The notes: generated from the letters alone by a model not told the origin. DNA of 64,000 nt from Elusimicrobium sp. An273 (GCF_002159705.1 NZ_NFJD01000002.1:62001-126000); one strand, 5' to 3'; shown: positions 1 through 9,002, counted from the first letter of the stretch. Translations and numbers: made by a program.

Positions 1-1934
1 CCGAAAGGCTGAATGGAGACTACTTTCCCTTTGTAAATTTTGTTTACTTCGGGTTCCGCGGTCATCATTTCAATTTCGGCTTTGGCCTGATCCAAGCGGT
101 CGCTGTTGGCGGCGGCAATGGTTACAATGCCGTCTTCGGCGATGTCAATCTTGGCTTCGGTGGATTCGGTGATGCGTTTGATGTTCTTGCCGCCGGGGCC
201 GATTAAGGCGCCGATTTTGTCCACCGGGATTCTCATTTTGTAGATGATCGGAGCGAAGCGGGAAATGTTCTTTCTCGGTTCGGCGATCGTTTTTTCCATG
301 TGATCCATGATGAACATGCGGCCTTGGGTGGCTTGGGAAATGGCCTGGCGCAAAACGTCCAGCGGGATGCCGGTTTTGAGTTTTACGTCCATCTGGAAGG
401 CCGTAATCCCTTTGCGCGAACCGGTCAGTTTAAAGTCCATATCGCCCAAGTGGTCTTCCAAGCCCATAATATCGGACAGCACTACAAATTTGCCTTCGCC
501 GGAGATGGCGCCCATCGCAATGCCGGAGCAGGCCGATTTCATCGGTACGCCCGCATCAAACAGGGCCAAAGATCCGCCGCAGACGCTGGCCATGGAGGAA
601 GAACCGTTGGATTCCATGATGTCGGACACCACGCGAATCGTGTACGGGAATTCTTCTTCGCTGGGGATAAGCGGCATTAACGCGCGGCGAGCCAGTTCCC
701 CGTGGCCGATTTCGCGGCGGCCCGGAGAGCGATCTGGCTTGCATTCGCCCGTGGCAAAGCCCGGGAAGTTGTAGTGCAGCATAAAGCGTTCGTAGGTGGT
801 GTCGTCCAACCCTTCCACCATTTGCTGGTCATCGGGGGTGCCCAATGTGGCAACCGCCAAAGACTGGGTTTGCCCGCGGGTGAACAAGGCGGAACCGTGG
901 GCGCGGGGCAAGAGGCCGACCATAGAGCTCAAGGGTCTGATTTCGTCGGGTTTGCGGCCGTCCACGCGCACGCCTTCGTGCAGCACCAGGTTGCGGGATT
1001 CTTCATACATGATGTTTTCCAGCGCGATGCCCGCATACACGGCGGCGTTTTCGCCGTAATTCGGGGTCAGCTCTTCGGTAAACGAAGCTTTCAGCTGAGC
1101 TACCTGCGTATCGCGGGTTTGCTTGTCGGAAAACGCATGCAGAATTTTTTTGGCTTCTTCGCGGAATTTGCCGTTGGCCAGATCCGCCACTTCCTGCGGC
1201 AGTTTTTCCACGACGTATTCAAATTTCGGTTTGCCGGCCATTTCGCGCAGTTTCATTTGCGCGGCGCACATTTTGTCAATTTCCGGCTTGGCAATTTCCA
1301 TCGCTTTGATGATGGCTTCTTCTTCTACTTCTTTGGCACCGCCTTCCACCATCAGCAGCCCCTGCGCGGAACCGGCAATGACCAAGTCCATATCGCAGGA
1401 TTCCTGTTCTTTTTTGGTGGGGTTGACGATGTACTGCCCGTCTTTGCGGCCGATGCGCACGGCGGCTACGGGTTCGTTGAAAGGAATGGAAGAAATGACC
1501 AGCGCGGCGGACGAAGCCAGTACGGATAATACATCGGCGTCGTGTTTATCGTCGCTGGAGATAACCATCGCCGTTACGTTGGTTTCGCAGGCGAAACCTT
1601 CCGGGAAAATGGGGCGGATGGTGCGGTCAATAATACGGGAAGACAGCGTTTCTTTCTTGCTGGCGCGGCCTTCGCGTTTGAAAAAACCGCCGGGGATTTT
1701 GCCCGCGGCGTAGGTTCTTTCTTTGTAATTGACGGTAAGAGGCGTAAAATCGGAGATACCCGGTTTTTGCTCTTTCGTGGAAACGGCGGTAGCCAGCACC
1801 ATGGTTTCCCCCAAGGTGGCCACTACAGCCCCGTCGGACTGTTTGGCGATTAAGCCGGTTTCCAGCTTAATGGTTTGTCCGCCGACGGTTACTTCCACAT
1901 TGTGAATATCAAATTTGTGGTTGAAATTTTGCAT
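1..1934 (-). CDS. pnp: Polyribonucleotide nucleotidyltransferase (PNPase), 3' end outside window
   Basis: Phosphorolytic 3'-5' exoribonuclease of mRNA decay. The frame is open from the ATG at 1934 to the window edge (about 644 codons; the family is about 700), so only the end of the C-terminal S1 domain is missing. Visible in order: first RNase PH domain (start MQNFNHKFDIHNVEVTVGGQ), the helical linker, second RNase PH domain with the GHGELARRAL and VCGGSLALFDAGVP segments, the KH domain with its GPGGKNIKRI loop, and the first strand of S1 (KIYKGKVVSIQPFG) at the edge. An AAGGAAAT Shine-Dalgarno lies upstream of the ATG. It starts 6 nt after the rpsO stop, the classical rpsO-pnp order, so the two are very likely cotranscribed. 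Confidence 0.97.
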   Translation of the reverse strand, partial: MQNFNHKFDIHNVEVTVGGQTIKLETGLIAKQSDGAVVATLGETMVLATAVSTKEQKPGISDFTPLTVNYKERTYAAGKIPGGFFKREGRASKKETLSSRIIDRTIRPIFPEGFACETNVTAMVISSDDKHDADVLSVLASSAALVISSIPFNEPVAAVRIGRKDGQYIVNPTKKEQESCDMDLVIAGSAQGLLMVEGGAKEVEEEAIIKAMEIAKPEIDKMCAAQMKLREMAGKPKFEYVVEKLPQEVADLANGKFREEAKKILHAFSDKQTRDTQVAQLKASFTEELTPNYGENAAVYAGIALENIMYEESRNLVLHEGVRVDGRKPDEIRPLSSMVGLLPRAHGSALFTRGQTQSLAVATLGTPDDQQMVEGLDDTTYERFMLHYNFPGFATGECKPDRSPGRREIGHGELARRALMPLIPSEEEFPYTIRVVSDIMESNGSSSMASVCGGSLALFDAGVPMKSACSGIAMGAISGEGKFVVLSDIMGLEDHLGDMDFKLTGSRKGITAFQMDVKLKTGIPLDVLRQAISQATQGRMFIMDHMEKTIAEPRKNISRFAPIIYKMRIPVDKIGALIGPGGKNIKRITESTEAKIDIAEDGIVTIAAANSDRLDQAKAEIEMMTAEPEVNKIYKGKVVSIQPF

Positions 1935-1940
1935 TAGAGG

Positions 1941-2210
1941 TTATTTCCTTAATTTAAGTTCTTGGGTTACTTTTTGGTATTTTTCAAAGTCGGTTCTTTT
2001 GAGGTAGGCGAGCAAGCGTCTTCTTTGGCCGACCAATTTGTTAAGCCCTCTTTCGCCCGCAAAATCTTTCGGGTTGGCTTTGAGGTGGTTGGAAATATAC
2101 TGAATGCGTTCCGTGATGAGCGCAATTTGTACGGCGGCAGAGCCGGTATCATTAGCGCTGGATTGGAATTTGCTGATGATGTCTTTTCTGTCTTGCATCG
2201 AAAGTACCAT
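1941..2210 (-). CDS. rpsO: 30S ribosomal protein S15
   Basis: Primary binder of the central domain of 16S rRNA. From the ATG at 2210 it gives 89 residues, the usual length of S15, with the diagnostic DTGSAAVQIALITERI and LVGQRRRLLAYL segments. A GTG four codons upstream (2222) and an ATG four codons downstream (2198) are possible alternatives; 2210 is chosen on length. No Shine-Dalgarno is obvious; instead a structured leader closes about 14 nt before this ATG. Followed at 6 nt by pnp. Confidence 0.95.
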   Translation of the reverse strand: MVLSMQDRKDIISKFQSSANDTGSAAVQIALITERIQYISNHLKANPKDFAGERGLNKLVGQRRRLLAYLKRTDFEKYQKVTQELKLRK

Positions 2211-2322
2211 TGTTTTGTACACTTAGATTGTATTCTGCCGACCAAGCATTCCTTATCCCAAGGGATACCGAGCCGGAGGCCAATCTTCTCCTATGTTTAA
2301 TTTTTATACTTACTTAAAGTAC
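2211..2322 (-). promoter_or_regulatory. Structured rpsO 5' leader, candidate S15 autoregulatory element
   Basis: On the transcribed strand AGAUUG (2286-2281) can pair with CAAUCU (2230-2225). This encloses a GCC/GGC extension, a small CCG-GCU-CGG hairpin and a perfect UAUCCC-UU-GGGAUA hairpin (2267-2254). A competing fold pairs CCGG with UUGG and gives one long irregular stem. The outer helix ends 14 nt before the start codon, where a ribosome would bind. S15 autogenous control through leader RNAs, often three-way junctions, is known in several phyla. That this leader does the same is inference. Confidence 0.45.
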
Positions 2323-2328
2323 ATATTT

Positions 2329-2334
2329 ATTATA
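2329..2334 (-). promoter_or_regulatory. -10 element of the rpsO-pnp promoter
   Basis: TATAAT on the minus strand with an extended TGG in front, placing the transcription start near 2322 and giving a leader of about 110 nt. No clear -35 hexamer. Confidence 0.55.
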
Positions 2335-2341
2335 CCAAATA

Positions 2342-2380
2342 AAAAGGATAAAGAACACGCCCGGTGCTCTTTATCCTTTC
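2342..2380. terminator. Long AT-rich hairpin, possible second terminator
   Basis: AAAGGATAAAGA and its near-perfect complement flank a GC loop. Read leftwards it ends in TTTTTATTT. It lies between the terminator of the 2495-4450 gene and the rpsO promoter, so it may insulate rpsO from read-through. Confidence 0.5.
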
Positions 2381-2445
2381 TGTTGTTTATACTATAGCAA
2401 ATTTGGAGCGTTTTTTCCTGCTTATCTGACGCCCCCAACACATAA

Positions 2446-2479
2446 AAACGGAGCCCCCGCAAAAGAGGGCTCCGTTTGG
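2446..2479 (-). terminator. Rho-independent terminator after the 2495-4450 gene
   Basis: Leftward reading gives ACGGAGCCC, a loop, GGGCTCCGT and TTTTT, starting about 15 nt past the stop codon. Confidence 0.85.
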
Positions 2480-2494
2480 CGTTCGGTTAAAATG

Positions 2495-4450
2495 TTAGTT
2501 TTTCCCCTGCCCTTTTTTTACCAGGCGCTGCAGCTGGAGTTCCAAAAGGTCAGCCGATACAAGCCCGCTGGCGCGGAGTTCGCTGATTTCTTGCTGCAAT
2601 TCCGCTACCGAGGCGTCCATCCCCCAGCGTTCTCTAAGCGAAGGAATCAGCCTTTCCACAATCAGGTGCCCCTCTTCGTAAAAGTATTCGTTGGGGTGCA
2701 TGCGGCAGTAGGTAAGGAACTTGGCCACATCGTTGTACTTTTTATAGAGCTTGTTAAACGTTTGAATGCGGACGTTTAATTGGGCCGTTTCCCGCGGGGC
2801 CAAGGCTTTAAGCAGCGGGTTTTGAATATCGGTATGAAGCGCTTTTACGTCCGCCTGTTTGATTTCCCCTTTGTCTAAGAGTTGCTTGGCCTCGTCCAAA
2901 CGCTGGGCCGTTTGGCGGAGATAATTTTGCGCCAGCGGCAGCAGAATTTCGTGCGCTTGCCGCGCCGCCGGGCCTTTGGCGTCCAGCGTGCGAAGGGTAT
3001 TGTCAAACAGTACGCCTTCTCTGTACCGGGCAAGCACTTGGGCGTAGTCGGTATTTTCCGTAAGGGTGCGGGGATTCCCGGCCGCGCGGGGCAAAGCGGC
3101 GTTTTTCTGCGCAGCCCACCACTTAAGCATGCTTAAGGTTTGCTGCGGGGTCGCGTTGGCGGTGCCCAACAGATATAAGGTTTGGCCGGTTTTGTCGCTG
3201 GACAATTTGCCGGACAGCCCTTTGCGGATGTCGGCCGCCATGCCGTCAAAAAATGCTTTTTGGGGAGGTTTGTTGTAGTTTAAGAAGATTTTTACCAGTT
3301 CTTCGTCGCTAAAGGTGGCCAGCCATTTGCCGGTGAAATTCGTCCAGGCCGTAAGCGGGATGCTGCCCTGAATGGGTTTGCCAATGGAAAGCACCACTTG
3401 TTTGAGCGGCCGCAAGTGCACGGGGAGCGTATTGCTTTTGGCTTCATCCAGCAAATTGTAAAAATTGATGGCCACTTGCTGTTCCTTGAGCGTTTTGTTG
3501 GCCAGAAAACGGGGCAGCTGACCGTTGTGGGAGGTCATCCATAACTTGGTGTCAATGACGGTCAAGACTTTATCCGTCCCGGTTCGTTCCAAAATGTCCG
3601 TTATATTTCTGATATTGAGCGTAGGATTATCCTGCGCAAATTGTTTGTAGAACATCGTGCTGTAGAGGTGTTCCGTGCGCGGCACCATGTAGCTGGTTTG
3701 TTTGGACGGATTGTAATAAAAGAATTCTTTGTCCAAGTTTTTAAACGTGTTTAGCAAGAGGGCTCTTTCGTTGGGGCTGCAGCGCATGGAGAGGATTTCT
3801 TTATAAGAAGGCATTAAAGATTCCAACGCTTCCATCCCCGTGCGGAAAGAGAACAAATCCTGAATGTCGGGATTTACTTGGTTTTCCGCCATGGCGTCTT
3901 GCTGGAAAATTTGCCGGTTGATGGCGGATTCTACGGCGGACATATTTTGAAAATTCTCTTCAATTTGGGCGTTTTTCATGCGGTTGGGCGCGGGCAAATC
4001 CTGCTGCGTATTTTTCAAAATACGGTCTTCGCCGGTTCTTTTTGTTTTGGGAGTTTTGGGCAGGACGTCCGTGCTGTAAAATTCTTTGACGGATTTTTTC
4101 CACATTTCTTTCGGGGTCAGAAAATACTGATCGTTTTTGTTCGGCACGTTTTCCACCGACTCCAAAATAACCATAGAATTGTCTTGCAGGGCCGCGCCGG
4201 CTGCCGGGGCCGCCGAGGAAGCCGCCGCCGAAGGAGAAACGAGTTTGGACGCTTCCGCCGCCTGTTTTGCGGCTTGGGGAACTACGGCCGGGGGCGCGGG
4301 TTTGGCCATTTTTTCGGCATTTTTGGAGCCAAAGAACCCTTTTAACAATTTGGTAAACGTATTGGCCTGCGCCGGCGCGGCGTTAATGCCCGCCATGCAC
4401 ACAAATAAAGAAATCAATAGAATTTTGGCTGTTTTGCGGCGAGGATTCAT
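2495..4450 (-). CDS. Secreted protein of unknown function, 651 aa
   Basis: Not recognised. The first 30 residues are a clear Sec signal peptide (basic start, ILLISLFVCMAGINA core, AQA cleavage site). An Ala/Pro-rich linker follows (about 45-95), then a long helical region with many charged and Gln residues, consistent with a periplasmic or surface helical-repeat protein. No catalytic motif is visible. Monocistronic: TATAAT at 4500-4495 upstream, weak AGAGG before the ATG, its own terminator. Length and composition resemble the other secreted orphans of this window (39633-40940, 41872-42492), but no shared sequence is evident. Confidence 0.8.
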   Translation of the reverse strand: MNPRRKTAKILLISLFVCMAGINAAPAQANTFTKLLKGFFGSKNAEKMAKPAPPAVVPQAAKQAAEASKLVSPSAAASSAAPAAGAALQDNSMVILESVENVPNKNDQYFLTPKEMWKKSVKEFYSTDVLPKTPKTKRTGEDRILKNTQQDLPAPNRMKNAQIEENFQNMSAVESAINRQIFQQDAMAENQVNPDIQDLFSFRTGMEALESLMPSYKEILSMRCSPNERALLLNTFKNLDKEFFYYNPSKQTSYMVPRTEHLYSTMFYKQFAQDNPTLNIRNITDILERTGTDKVLTVIDTKLWMTSHNGQLPRFLANKTLKEQQVAINFYNLLDEAKSNTLPVHLRPLKQVVLSIGKPIQGSIPLTAWTNFTGKWLATFSDEELVKIFLNYNKPPQKAFFDGMAADIRKGLSGKLSSDKTGQTLYLLGTANATPQQTLSMLKWWAAQKNAALPRAAGNPRTLTENTDYAQVLARYREGVLFDNTLRTLDAKGPAARQAHEILLPLAQNYLRQTAQRLDEAKQLLDKGEIKQADVKALHTDIQNPLLKALAPRETAQLNVRIQTFNKLYKKYNDVAKFLTYCRMHPNEYFYEEGHLIVERLIPSLRERWGMDASVAELQQEISELRASGLVSADLLELQLQRLVKKGQGKN

Positions 4451-4494
4451 ATATTTAGCAACCTCTAATGTTTAATTTATGTCTATACTTCTTT

Positions 4495-4500
4495 ATTATA
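4495..4500 (-). promoter_or_regulatory. -10 element upstream of the 651-aa secreted protein
   Basis: TATAAT about 45 nt before the ATG at 4450; a TTGTAA lies further upstream but at 20 nt, longer than ideal. Confidence 0.4.
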
Positions 4501-4580
4501 ATAAGAATCTTAGTGCTTTGTTACAAGGGTCTAAAGACCTAACTAAGCCTAGGCCTTGCCTGCGTGCCGCTAAAAAGCCA

Positions 4581-4611
4581 TAAAAAACGCCCGCCGGAGA
4601 TATAGCGGGCG
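4581..4611 (-). terminator. Rho-independent terminator after the 56-aa gene
   Basis: CGCCCGC and GCGGGCG stem with a short loop, followed leftwards by TTTTTTA. Confidence 0.8.
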
Positions 4612-4647
4612 AAGGGTGTTCTTGTAGGAGAGATAGAAACACACTTT

Positions 4648-4818
4648 TTAAAAAACATACCCCAAATGAAGCGCAGCGTAACGCTCGGTATTGTAGAGCT
4701 CCAGATCGGATAGGGTGTGGAAATCTCTAAACTCCCGGCTGATCCAAGCAAATTCCCGATCCAGGCGCTGCTTTTTAATCAGCTGGGTGGCTACGGTTTT
4801 TTGTAATGCGGTATTCAT
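4648..4818 (-). CDS. Small protein, 56 aa, unknown function
   Basis: ATG at 4818 is preceded by AAGGAGG at a spacing of 6-7 nt, one of the strongest ribosome-binding sites in the window, and a terminator follows the stop. The product (start MNTALQKTVATQLIKKQRLD) is charged, mostly helical, rich in Arg/Glu/Leu/Tyr, with no signal peptide, membrane segment or Cys. The reading frame extends further upstream to 4905, but that part has no ribosome-binding site. Function unknown; a small cytoplasmic regulator or host-factor protein would fit. Confidence 0.65.
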   Translation of the reverse strand: MNTALQKTVATQLIKKQRLDREFAWISREFRDFHTLSDLELYNTERYAALHLGYVF

Positions 4819-4891
4819 ACAGCGCCTCCTTGCGTTAAATTTGTCCTGCTTGATATTAATAAGATAGCGTTTTCGTCGTAAAAATAACAGG

Positions 4892-5000
4892 GTCGTTGGG
4901 CCCAAGGGCCCAGGAAATTTGGGCCCAGCTTTTTGGGGTTGCTTGTCCCATTTTTATTTTTCCCCCGGGCCCATTCTTTTTTGGGCCTTTGGGCCTATCT
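4892..5000. repeat. GGGCCC-rich low-complexity intergenic segment
   Basis: Several GGGCCC/GGGCC units alternate with poly-T/poly-C runs, including TTGGGCCCAAGGGCCC. A near-copy, TTGGGCCCAAAGGCCC, occurs at 11816-11831 upstream of another small gene. Between the 56-aa gene and hydE nothing else is visible. Confidence 0.4.
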
Positions 5001-5016
5001 TTTTATTTGATATACT
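4989..5016 (+). promoter_or_regulatory. hydE promoter, leaderless arrangement
   Basis: -10 TATACT at 5011-5016, a TTGGGC 16 nt upstream as a weak -35. Only 6 nt separate the -10 from the hydE ATG and there is no Shine-Dalgarno, so the mRNA should start at or next to the start codon. Confidence 0.55.
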
Positions 5017-5022
5017 TCCTAT

Positions 5023-6072
5023 ATGCAAACGCTGGATGATTGGACGCAAAAATATCTCTCCCGCCCGCCGCTCACGCGCGGCGATATTCTGCCGCTTCTT
5101 TCCCTGTCCGACCCGGCCCCTCTGTTTCGGAAGGCCGATTCGATCCGCCGCCGGTTTGTGGGGGACGGCGTGTACCTGCGCGCGCTGATTGAATTTTCCA
5201 ACTATTGCAAAAACGATTGTATGTACTGCGGCATTCGCCGCTCCAACGCCCAAGCCGTGCGCTACCGGATGACGCCGAACGAAATAACCCATACCGCCCG
5301 CCAGGCGGTAGCGGCCGGATATAAAACGGTGGTGCTCCAATCGGGTGAAGACCTTTGGTTTGACGCGGATAAAATGAGCGATATCATCCGCCGCATTAAA
5401 AATTTGGGCGCGGCCGTTACGCTAAGCCTGGGCGAAAAGACGCGCGAAGAATACGCCGCTTACCGCAAAGCCGGTGCCGACCGCTACCTGCTGCGCATTG
5501 AAACGACCGACAAAAACCTCTACGAAAAGTTGGATCCGGCCATGAGCTGGGACAACCGCGTGCGCTGTTTGGAAGATTTAAAAGAACTGGGCTATGAAGT
5601 AGGATCCGGCTCGTTGGTAGGGCTGCCGGGGCAGACCTTGGAAAGCCTGGCGGAAGATTTGCTGTTTTTTAAATCCCTGCCGGTGGACATGGCCGGCATC
5701 GGCCCGTTTATCCCCCACCCGCATACGCCGCTTGCGCAGGAAAAGGCGGACGGCCATTTTGAGCTTTCGCTTAAAATGATGGCCATTATGCGCCTGATGC
5801 TGCCGGACATCAATATCCCGGCCACCACCGCCATGGAAACGCTCCACCCCCAAGGGCGGCTGTTGGCCTTGCAATGCGGGGCCAACGTCATTATGCCAAA
5901 CGTTACGGCGGAAACCTTCTGCAAGAATTACGAACTCTACCCCGGCAAGCCGCACCCGGGCGCCCGCGCCGCCGCGGCCTGGCAGGAGCAGCTGGCCTCC
6001 ATCGGGCGCAGCGTTTCGGCGGGGTACGGCTTTCACGGGGACTACCTCAAAGAACAGCGCGCCGCCCGCTGA
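5023..6072 (+). CDS. hydE: [FeFe]-hydrogenase maturase HydE (radical SAM)
   Basis: Radical SAM enzyme of H-cluster assembly, working with HydF and HydG. The 349-residue length fits the family. The segment IEFSNYCKNDCMYCGIR holds the 4Fe-4S ligands C62, C66 and C69 (CX3CX2C). A GSLVGLPGQT segment and a PFIPHPHTPL segment are typical of HydE rather than of biotin synthase or PylB. Presence of hydE implies an oxygen-sensitive [FeFe]-hydrogenase elsewhere in the genome; hydF, hydG and the hydrogenase are not in this window. Apparently monocistronic. Confidence 0.9.
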   Translation: MQTLDDWTQKYLSRPPLTRGDILPLLSLSDPAPLFRKADSIRRRFVGDGVYLRALIEFSNYCKNDCMYCGIRRSNAQAVRYRMTPNEITHTARQAVAAGYKTVVLQSGEDLWFDADKMSDIIRRIKNLGAAVTLSLGEKTREEYAAYRKAGADRYLLRIETTDKNLYEKLDPAMSWDNRVRCLEDLKELGYEVGSGSLVGLPGQTLESLAEDLLFFKSLPVDMAGIGPFIPHPHTPLAQEKADGHFELSLKMMAIMRLMLPDINIPATTAMETLHPQGRLLALQCGANVIMPNVTAETFCKNYELYPGKPHPGARAAAAWQEQLASIGRSVSAGYGFHGDYLKEQRAAR

Positions 6073-6186
6073 GCTTCCCCCTGCAGAAAAAATTTCCTTT
6101 TCTTTTGGAAATGTATTACAATATAGAGGACAAAACGGACTTTCCGTCCGTTGGGATTATTTTTTGTATTGGAGAGACGACCGCAT

Positions 6187-8982
6187 ATGGTAAAAAAGAC
6201 CGTTAAAAAAGCGGCAAAAACCGCCGCTAAAAAGGCCGTAAAAAAAGCAGTAAAATATGTCTACTCGTTTGGAGCGGGTAAAGCCGAAGGAAACGGCAAA
6301 ATGAAAGAGTTGTTGGGCGGCAAAGGTGCCAACTTAGCCGAAATGGCCGGCCAATTAAAACTCCCCGTCCCCCCCGGATTTACGATTACCACCGAAGTCT
6401 GCACCTATTATTGGAACAACAAACGCACCTATCCCAAAACGTTGAAAGCCGACGTGGAAGCCAACCTCAAGAAAATTGAACGCGAAACCAAAAAACAGTT
6501 CGGTTCCGAAAAGAACCCGCTGTTGGTGTCCGTCCGTTCCGGTGCGCGCGCTTCTATGCCGGGTATGATGGAAACGATTTTAAACATCGGTCTTACCGAA
6601 AAAACCATTCCCGGCATGATTGCCAAAACCGGCGACGCCCGCTTTGTCTACGATGCGTACCGCCGCCTGATTATGATGTATTCCGACGTTGTGATGGAAA
6701 AAGCCGCCGGCATTGAACCCAAAGACGGCGAAGGCATCCGCAAAATTTTGGACGGCATGCTGGAAGAGTTGAAAAACAAACTCGGCGTGTCGGACGATAC
6801 GCACATTCCGGCCGAAGAACTGCAGAAACTGTGCGTGCAGTTTAAAGCCACCGTCAAAAAAGTACTCAAAAAAGACTTTCCGGACGACCCCATGGAACAG
6901 CTCTGGGGCGCCATCGGTGCGGTGTTTGCCTCCTGGAACGGCAAACGCGCCATTGCCTACCGCAACATTGAAAACATCCCGCACGACTGGGGTACCGCCG
7001 TCAACGTACAGACGATGGTATTTGGCAATATGGGCGACACCAGCGCCACGGGCGTGGCATTTACCCGCAACCCCGGCACCGGCGACAGCCACTTCTACGG
7101 CGAATACTTAATCAACGCCCAGGGCGAAGACGTGGTGGCCGGTATCCGCACCCCCTCTCCGATGAACAAATGGTCTGCCAATGCGCATTCCAAACACCTG
7201 CCCACCTTGGAAAAAGTAATGCCCAAAGTGTATAAGGAATTGGACGCCATCCAGAAAAAGCTGGAAAAACATTTCCACGATATGCTGGATATTGAATTTA
7301 CCATTGAAGACCAAAAACTCTGGATGCTGCAGTGCCGCGTAGGCAAGAGAAACGGCACCGCGGCCGTGCAGATGGCGCTGGATATGGTCAAAGAAAGACT
7401 GATCAGCAAAGAAGAAGCCGTCCTGCGCGTAACGCCCACCCAGCTGGGCGAACTGCTGCTGCCGGCCATTGACCCCAAAGCCGAAGCGGGCGTGAAGCCC
7501 ATTGCGCAAGGCTTGCCGGCGGGCCCCGGCGGCGCGGCGGGTAAAATTGTATTTAACTCGTTAGACGCCATTAAACTGCAGGAAGCGGGCCAAAACGCCA
7601 TTTTGGTGCGCGAAGAAACCAACCCCGAAGACATTGAAGGCATGCGCGCGGCGGCGGGTATTTTAACCCAGCGCGGCGGCATGACCTCGCACGCGGCTTT
7701 GGTGGCGCGCGGCTGGGGTAAATGCTGCATTGTGGGCTGCGGCGAATTGGAAATCAATTTGAATGCCAAAACCGTCAAAATGGGCGGCAAAACCTTTAAA
7801 GAAGGCGACGAGCTGACCTTAAACGGTACCAAAGGCTACGTGTATGAAGGCGCGCTGAAGATGTTGGCCGCGGGCGAAGGAAACAAAAACTTGGCGGCTT
7901 TTCTCGCGCTGTGCGATAAAGTGCGCACGATGAAAGTGCGCGCCAACGCCGATACGGAAGAAGACGCCATTAAAGCCCGCAAATTCGGCGCCGAAGGGAT
8001 TGGGCTGTTCCGCATTGAACACATGTTCTACGGCAAAAATTCCGACAAACCCTTGTTCATCCTGCGCAAGATGATTCTTTCCGGCAGCGAAGAAGAACGC
8101 AAAGCCGCCGTGGAAGAACTCTTCCCGTATATGAAAAAGGAAATCAAAGCCACGATGAAGGCCATGGCCGGTTTCGGCGTTACCGTGCGCTTGATGGATC
8201 CGCCGCTGCACGAATTTGTGCCCACTTTGCCCGAAAAACAGGCCGAATTGGCCAAAGCGCTGGGCATCACGATGGACGTATTCAAAGACCGTGCCGCCAG
8301 CCTGCACGAAGTCAACCCGATGATGGGGCACCGCGGCATTCGCTTGGGTGTAACCTATCCGGAAATTACCACCATGCAGTCCCGCGCCATTTTTGAATCC
8401 GCGGCCGAACTGATTAAAGAAGGCGTCAAAGCCCAGCCGGAAGTAATGATTCCGCTGACCTGCGACGTAAACGAAATCATCAGTCAGAAGAAGCTCATCC
8501 GCGCCGCTTACGATGAAGTCGTGGCCAAAACGAAAGTCAAAAAGCTCAACTTCTCCGTGGGGACGATGATTGAAATCCCCCGTGCGGCGGTGTTGGCCTA
8601 TGAGGTGGCCCAGGAAACGGACTTCTTCTCTTTCGGCACCAACGACCTGACGCAGATGACCTTTGGCTTCTCGCGCGACGATATCGGCTCTTTCCTGCCC
8701 GAATACTTAAAACAGGGTATTTTGGAAGCCGATCCGTTCCAAACGCTGGATCAGCGCGGGGTAGGGATGCTCATTGAGCACGCCGTTGCCGAAGGGCGCG
8801 ACGCCAAACCGAACCTAAAAGTAGGTATCTGCGGCGAGCACGGCGGAGACCCCGAAAGCGTGGAATTCTGCCACCGCGAAGGGTTTACGTATGTGTCCTG
8901 CTCGGCGTTCCGCGTGCCGATCGCCCGCTTGGCCGCCGCACAGGCTGCCGCCAAAGACGTGTTGGCTAAAAAACGCAAATAA
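6187..8982 (+). CDS. ppdK: Pyruvate, phosphate dikinase
   Basis: Interconverts ATP + pyruvate + Pi and AMP + PEP + PPi; in anaerobes it is usually the PPi-dependent glycolytic step. The ATG at 6187 follows GGAGAG. The 931-residue product has the ATP-grasp domain (GGKGANLAEMAG, SVRSGARASMPGMM), the phosphohistidine domain with GGMTSHAALVARGWG (catalytic His502), and the C-terminal PEP-binding barrel (GFGVTVRLMDPPLHEF, VGICGEHGGDPESV with the conserved Cys). Odd: about 25 extra residues at the N-terminus are almost only Lys, Ala and Val (KKAAKTAAKKAVKKAVK), like histone-H1 or HU tails. An upstream in-frame ATG at 6151 lacks a ribosome-binding site. Confidence 0.97.
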   Translation: MVKKTVKKAAKTAAKKAVKKAVKYVYSFGAGKAEGNGKMKELLGGKGANLAEMAGQLKLPVPPGFTITTEVCTYYWNNKRTYPKTLKADVEANLKKIERETKKQFGSEKNPLLVSVRSGARASMPGMMETILNIGLTEKTIPGMIAKTGDARFVYDAYRRLIMMYSDVVMEKAAGIEPKDGEGIRKILDGMLEELKNKLGVSDDTHIPAEELQKLCVQFKATVKKVLKKDFPDDPMEQLWGAIGAVFASWNGKRAIAYRNIENIPHDWGTAVNVQTMVFGNMGDTSATGVAFTRNPGTGDSHFYGEYLINAQGEDVVAGIRTPSPMNKWSANAHSKHLPTLEKVMPKVYKELDAIQKKLEKHFHDMLDIEFTIEDQKLWMLQCRVGKRNGTAAVQMALDMVKERLISKEEAVLRVTPTQLGELLLPAIDPKAEAGVKPIAQGLPAGPGGAAGKIVFNSLDAIKLQEAGQNAILVREETNPEDIEGMRAAAGILTQRGGMTSHAALVARGWGKCCIVGCGELEINLNAKTVKMGGKTFKEGDELTLNGTKGYVYEGALKMLAAGEGNKNLAAFLALCDKVRTMKVRANADTEEDAIKARKFGAEGIGLFRIEHMFYGKNSDKPLFILRKMILSGSEEERKAAVEELFPYMKKEIKATMKAMAGFGVTVRLMDPPLHEFVPTLPEKQAELAKALGITMDVFKDRAASLHEVNPMMGHRGIRLGVTYPEITTMQSRAIFESAAELIKEGVKAQPEVMIPLTCDVNEIISQKKLIRAAYDEVVAKTKVKKLNFSVGTMIEIPRAAVLAYEVAQETDFFSFGTNDLTQMTFGFSRDDIGSFLPEYLKQGILEADPFQTLDQRGVGMLIEHAVAEGRDAKPNLKVGICGEHGGDPESVEFCHREGFTYVSCSAFRVPIARLAAAQAAAKDVLAKKRK

Positions 8983-9002
8983 TCAGTTGGTTTAAATCCT
9001 TG

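Noticed and set aside
300-1853. Long open frames on the plus strand opposite pnp
   Set aside because: They are shadows of the conserved PNPase reading frame on the minus strand, whose protein is recognisable from start to window edge.
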